Under the pieces are notes generated by a model that saw only the letters and a program-made list of their open reading frames with translations, made no database searches and was not told the DNA's origin. Positions 6,588-8,946 of a DNA stretch of 8,946 nucleotides are shown here, piece after piece (position 1 is the first letter of the stretch; each line of letters opens with the position of its first letter). Source of the DNA: Promethearchaeota archaeon (GTDB taxonomy: Archaea > Asgardarchaeota > Lokiarchaeia > Sigynarchaeales > MK-D1); NCBI GenBank assembly GCA_016839865.1, contig JAEOTN010000389.1, positions 1-8,946 of the forward strand, in the 5' to 3' direction. A program made the position numbers and the translations under genes.

Positions 6588-6601
6588 TCAATAATTATTG
6601 A
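6588..6601. promoter_or_regulatory. 14-bp perfect palindrome just upstream of the LysE-type exporter
   Basis: TCAATAATTATTGA is an exact palindrome ending 5 bp before the ATG at 6607, and it contains the alternative TTG start at 6598. It could be an operator or, in RNA, a small AT-rich hairpin at the start site. The AT-rich composition raises the chance of coincidence. Confidence 0.35.
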
Positions 6602-6606
6602 GTATA

Positions 6607-7299
6607 ATGTCTTTTTGGCAAGTATTCACAGTAACGTTTCTAATTGGTTTAGGTGGAGCCATGTCCCCCGGACCCTTGCTAACTTATTCCATTATTAAAT
6701 CAGTAGAGGCGAAAAAAAAGGCATTTTTAGTGGGTCTTTTTATCAGTACGGGGCACACACTCATCGAACTCGTGTTGATTTTGGTTCTTATGCTTGGTTT
6801 AGGTTTGATTCTTTCCTATCCGATAGTGTTAATCATAATTGGAGTCCTGGGTGGAGGTATTTTGATATTTTTCGGTATCCAGATCATCATAGATATTCGT
6901 AAGGAAAAAATCGATATGTCTTTTTTAGAATCCACCAAGGAAGCGACTGAATCACCTTCGGAGACCTCAAAGGGAAGATTATACAAAACACATCCAATTA
7001 TTGGAAGTATCGTGTTTCTTATGGCAAATCCGTATTGGTGGCTTTGGTGGAGTACCGCAGGGTTATCAATCATTCTTGATAATTCAGTGAGTTTTCAAGA
7101 TTTACCTGCCTTTTTTGGTTTGATTGTTGGAAAAGAACTAGGCGTATATCTCTGGTATACGTTTATCTCTACTGCAGTTGGATTATCCAGTAAATTTATT
7201 ACAAAAAAAGTCTATATCGGGATTTTGATTGTATGTGCGCTCTTTATGCTAGGATATGGGATATATCTCATCATCTCTCCCCTAGTTATGCTTGTTTAA
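6607..7299 (+). CDS. LysE/RhtB-family amino-acid exporter
   Basis: 230 residues, the family's usual size, with about six transmembrane helices (roughly 5-27, 40-62, 68-95, 130-150, 165-190 and 203-224). The family signature GGAMSPGP is at 16-23 in the first helix. The loop between helices 3 and 4 (97-128) is polar and Ser/Thr/Glu-rich, as usual. NPYWWLWW at 141-148 matches the conserved NP motif of helix 4. The family expels basic or neutral amino acids or small metabolites by proton exchange; the substrate is unknown. A TTG at 6598 is in frame and would add three residues (MSI). I prefer the ATG because neither start has a ribosome binding site and TTG would be exceptional without one. It lies downstream of the MBL gene, and no LysG-type regulator is next to it. 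Confidence 0.9.
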   Translation: MSFWQVFTVTFLIGLGGAMSPGPLLTYSIIKSVEAKKKAFLVGLFISTGHTLIELVLILVLMLGLGLILSYPIVLIIIGVLGGGILIFFGIQIIIDIRKEKIDMSFLESTKEATESPSETSKGRLYKTHPIIGSIVFLMANPYWWLWWSTAGLSIILDNSVSFQDLPAFFGLIVGKELGVYLWYTFISTAVGLSSKFITKKVYIGILIVCALFMLGYGIYLIISPLVMLV

Positions 7300-7302
7300 T
7301 AT

Positions 7303-7350
7303 AAAAAAAATGGAGATTTAAGGCAATTAACAATTTAAAACCATAATTGC
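7303..7350 (-). terminator. Hairpin plus T8 tract after the SagB-TPR gene
   Basis: Reading the reverse strand after the TGA at 7380, a perfect 7-bp inverted repeat comes first (GCAATTA at 7323-7329 and TAATTGC at 7344-7350, with a 14-nt loop). A run of eight T follows at 7303-7310. The arrangement fits termination of the reverse-strand gene just before it would run into the LysE stop. Confidence 0.45.
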
Positions 7351-7379
7351 GCTGGATTCTGGACATACAATATTAGAGA

Positions 7380-8540
7380 TCATTTAATTAATTCTTTGAA
7401 ATCATTATTCTCGCGCAAATTTTTGAAATCTTCATCCTTGCGCGCGTGATCTTTGTATTCTTCATTACCTTCAATTACTTTTTTCAACCATTTCAAACTT
7501 TTTTCAGAATCATTAAGAGTGGCGTATACGCAGGCTAGATTATACATTGCATTGATATCTGTTTCATCCATCGCAACAACCTTTTCAAAAACTTCACGAG
7601 CTTCATCTAGTTTGTTCTGATAGAGATAACAATAACCTAACATAGTCCAACCTTCCCCGTTGTCAGGCATCTTTTGAGTGATTTCCTTTAGAGGGACCAT
7701 GCACTCATCATATTTTTTCTGCTGGAATAAATCATGCACCTGACTGAATTTCTCATCTAGTTTATCTGCATCGGATCGAACTTTCCCTACCGGTGCAGTA
7801 TATAATGAAATCTCATCATATCCATCAATCTGGAGGAATTCGTCGAGTTGATCTTGACTATATGCAACCACAGCGCATGTTCCCGCTGGAATTGCTTCAC
7901 ATGCGAGATATAAATTTTGGCAGATATGCCCTACTGATATGAGAATATCTTTAAGTGAGTCTCGACCGTATTTCCATTCCGTTCGAGCTGGACGTGCAGT
8001 CCAGATAAATACAACAGCACAATGATCCACGAGTCTCTGTCCATGCAAAAGATTTCGAACGGTTTTCATGATATCAGGATCTTTCTCGATTATGGGGAAT
8101 AATTTATGTTCAATTGGTAAGTAACGATACAATCCCGGTTCAACACCAGTGATGTGTTGGATTGCCAGGTAGGTTTCAATTGGATGCAAGGCACCACCTG
8201 ATGGAACTGTTCGTTTGGAATTAACACCATTTGGTAACACTTTCTTGATACCTTGAGTACACCATAGCAGAAATGACAATTCTTCCAAATTTAATGGATC
8301 TCCCGTAAAGAAACGCCGACTTACGCGGTTATTAATAGCATCAGCTAACATGGTTTTTTTTCCAAGAGAAATTTTAGAAGGAGGGACCAAATCGATTAAT
8401 TTAGCTTCTTTAGGATACGGTTTTTGAATAGAGGGGGCTTCCAATCCTTTCACTCTAGCCGCTGGTTCGGTTTCAATAAAATTCTTTAAATGTTTACGGT
8501 ATTCCATTACTTTTTCTTCTTGATCGCTCATAATAATCAT
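7380..8540 (-). CDS. SagB-type nitroreductase (FMN dehydrogenase) fused to C-terminal TPR domain
   Basis: 386 residues. About 60-255 is a SagB-type nitroreductase: R-VSRRFF (72-78) near the FMN phosphate site, LSFLLWCTQGI (88-98), RTVPSGGALHPIETYL (110-125), GLYRY, KYGRDSLKDI then GHICQNLYLACEA (190-216), and APVGK (249-253). SagB enzymes oxidise azolines to azoles on peptide natural products, but stand-alone relatives are common and their substrates unknown. From about 260 to 386 there are tetratricopeptide-like helices, including GWTMLGYCYLYQNKLDEA and NAMYNLACVYA, ending in an A-x-x-D-x-DF-x-x-L segment typical of the last TPR repeat. No cyclodehydratase or precursor peptide lies nearby. 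Starts: TTG 8543, ATG 8540 (chosen) and ATG 8531 are all open; none has a ribosome binding site, so the true start may be MSDQEEK at 8531. Confidence 0.88.
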   Translation of the reverse strand: MIIMSDQEEKVMEYRKHLKNFIETEPAARVKGLEAPSIQKPYPKEAKLIDLVPPSKISLGKKTMLADAINNRVSRRFFTGDPLNLEELSFLLWCTQGIKKVLPNGVNSKRTVPSGGALHPIETYLAIQHITGVEPGLYRYLPIEHKLFPIIEKDPDIMKTVRNLLHGQRLVDHCAVVFIWTARPARTEWKYGRDSLKDILISVGHICQNLYLACEAIPAGTCAVVAYSQDQLDEFLQIDGYDEISLYTAPVGKVRSDADKLDEKFSQVHDLFQQKKYDECMVPLKEITQKMPDNGEGWTMLGYCYLYQNKLDEAREVFEKVVAMDETDINAMYNLACVYATLNDSEKSLKWLKKVIEGNEEYKDHARKDEDFKNLRENNDFKELIK

Positions 8541-8576
8541 CAAAATGTGAGTCTTGTATGGTTAGAGATCTAGATT

Positions 8577-8587
8577 CTTTATTATTT
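8577..8587 (-). promoter_or_regulatory. TATA-like element of the SagB-TPR gene
   Basis: The reverse strand reads AAATAATAAAG, which would place transcription near 8557. That leaves a leader of about 17-26 nt to the candidate ATGs at 8540 and 8531. Pattern-based and tentative. Confidence 0.35.
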
Positions 8588-8734
8588 GAAAGTATGGTTT
8601 TTGTAAGTTGATCACTATTTGTGTATGTGAAATGGTTCCAATCAATATTGATCTAAAAATAAACCAAAAACTTGTCTTCGTAATAGGCAAACAAGGGTAG
8701 ACTGAACATTGTTTTTTGATGAGTGACCGATCAT

Positions 8735-8742
8735 TTTATATT
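8735..8742 (+). promoter_or_regulatory. TATA-like element of the right-edge gene
   Basis: TTTATATT would put the transcript start near 8764, leaving a leader of about 57 nt before the ATG at 8821. An AGGA at 8807-8810 lies 10 nt from that ATG and may serve as ribosome binding site. The rest of the 8544-8820 gap holds no gene that I can support. Confidence 0.4.
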
Positions 8743-8820
8743 TGTAGAATATAACCAATGTTGGGTCGAAAAACCAAATCTGACCTCCCGGTGTAAGAAA
8801 ATCAGTAGGATGCTACCGCA

Positions 8821-8946
8821 ATGAAATTAAGGAAATTACGCGTGGGCATTCCGCATGCGTTGTTATTCTATAAGTACTCAGATCTTTGGATCACTTTTTT
8901 TAAGCAACTTGGAGCCGATGTGCTCATTTCTCCGATCACTACAAAA
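8821..8946 (+). CDS. DUF2229 / acyl-CoA dehydratase activase-related protein, N-terminus (cut by window end)
   Basis: 42 codons run open to the window end. The opening (RVGIPHALLFYKY at 7-19, then FFKQLGADVLISP at 27-39) closely follows the family pattern VGIPRALLYYKY...FFEELG-EVV-SP. That pattern marks the DUF2229 domain and CoA-activase proteins related to the 2-hydroxyacyl-CoA dehydratase system. Such proteins usually bind an iron-sulfur cluster and run to about 300-400 residues, or form the C-terminal part of large activases. Here the domain starts the protein, which favours the shorter stand-alone form. The usual arginine of GIPRAL is histidine (H12). An in-frame TAG at 8806 leaves this ATG as the first start. 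The rest of the gene lies outside, so completeness cannot be judged. Confidence 0.75.
   Translation, partial: MKLRKLRVGIPHALLFYKYSDLWITFFKQLGADVLISPITTK

Noticed and set aside
6816..7073. 85-codon reverse frame inside the LysE gene
   Set aside because: Antisense to transmembrane helices of a clear LysE family member; low-complexity hydrophobic shadows of this kind are common.

Overview
The window is AT-rich DNA, most likely from an archaeon and perhaps from the Asgard group. The case rests on several genes having a TATA-like element centred about 25 bp upstream of the first start codon (left-edge gene, 162-aa membrane protein, MBL hydrolase), which is the archaeal leaderless pattern. T-tract ends without strong hairpins, a TTG start with a good ribosome binding site, and NosD-type beta-helix proteins fit the same picture. 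The lineage is inferred from style and protein families, not from a marker gene.

Layout, left to right. (1) 1-313 (-): 5' end of an unrecognised, probably helical protein, cut by the window edge. (2) 380-2311 (-): soluble, cysteine-free M13 (PepO/neprilysin-like) zinc endopeptidase. (3) 2481-3848 (+): divergent from the peptidase, a membrane protein with a parallel beta-helix ectodomain, one transmembrane segment and a cytoplasmic TIR domain. Its order of parts resembles a Toll-like receptor and it is the most striking gene here. (4) 3980-4468 (-): small two-helix membrane protein with a charged helical tail, apparently controlled through a palindrome over its TATA box. (5) 4553-5017 and 5017-5508 (-): two GNAT acetyltransferases of different subfamilies, overlapping by one base. 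(6) 5609-6547 (+): metallo-beta-lactamase-fold hydrolase, then 6607-7299 (+): LysE-type exporter. (7) 7380-8540 (-): SagB-type nitroreductase fused to a C-terminal TPR region. (8) 8821-8946 (+): N-terminus of a DUF2229 / CoA-activase-related protein, cut by the window end.

The genes do not form one pathway. They look like a run of short transcription units: divergent pairs at about 2.4, 5.55 and 8.6 kb, and convergent ends at about 3.9 and 7.35 kb. The only clear operon is the GNAT pair. The TIR protein could be a surface sensor with a cytoplasmic NADase or adaptor output. The sequence supports its architecture but says nothing about its ligand or its output. No RNA genes, insertion sequences, CRISPR arrays or long repeats were seen.
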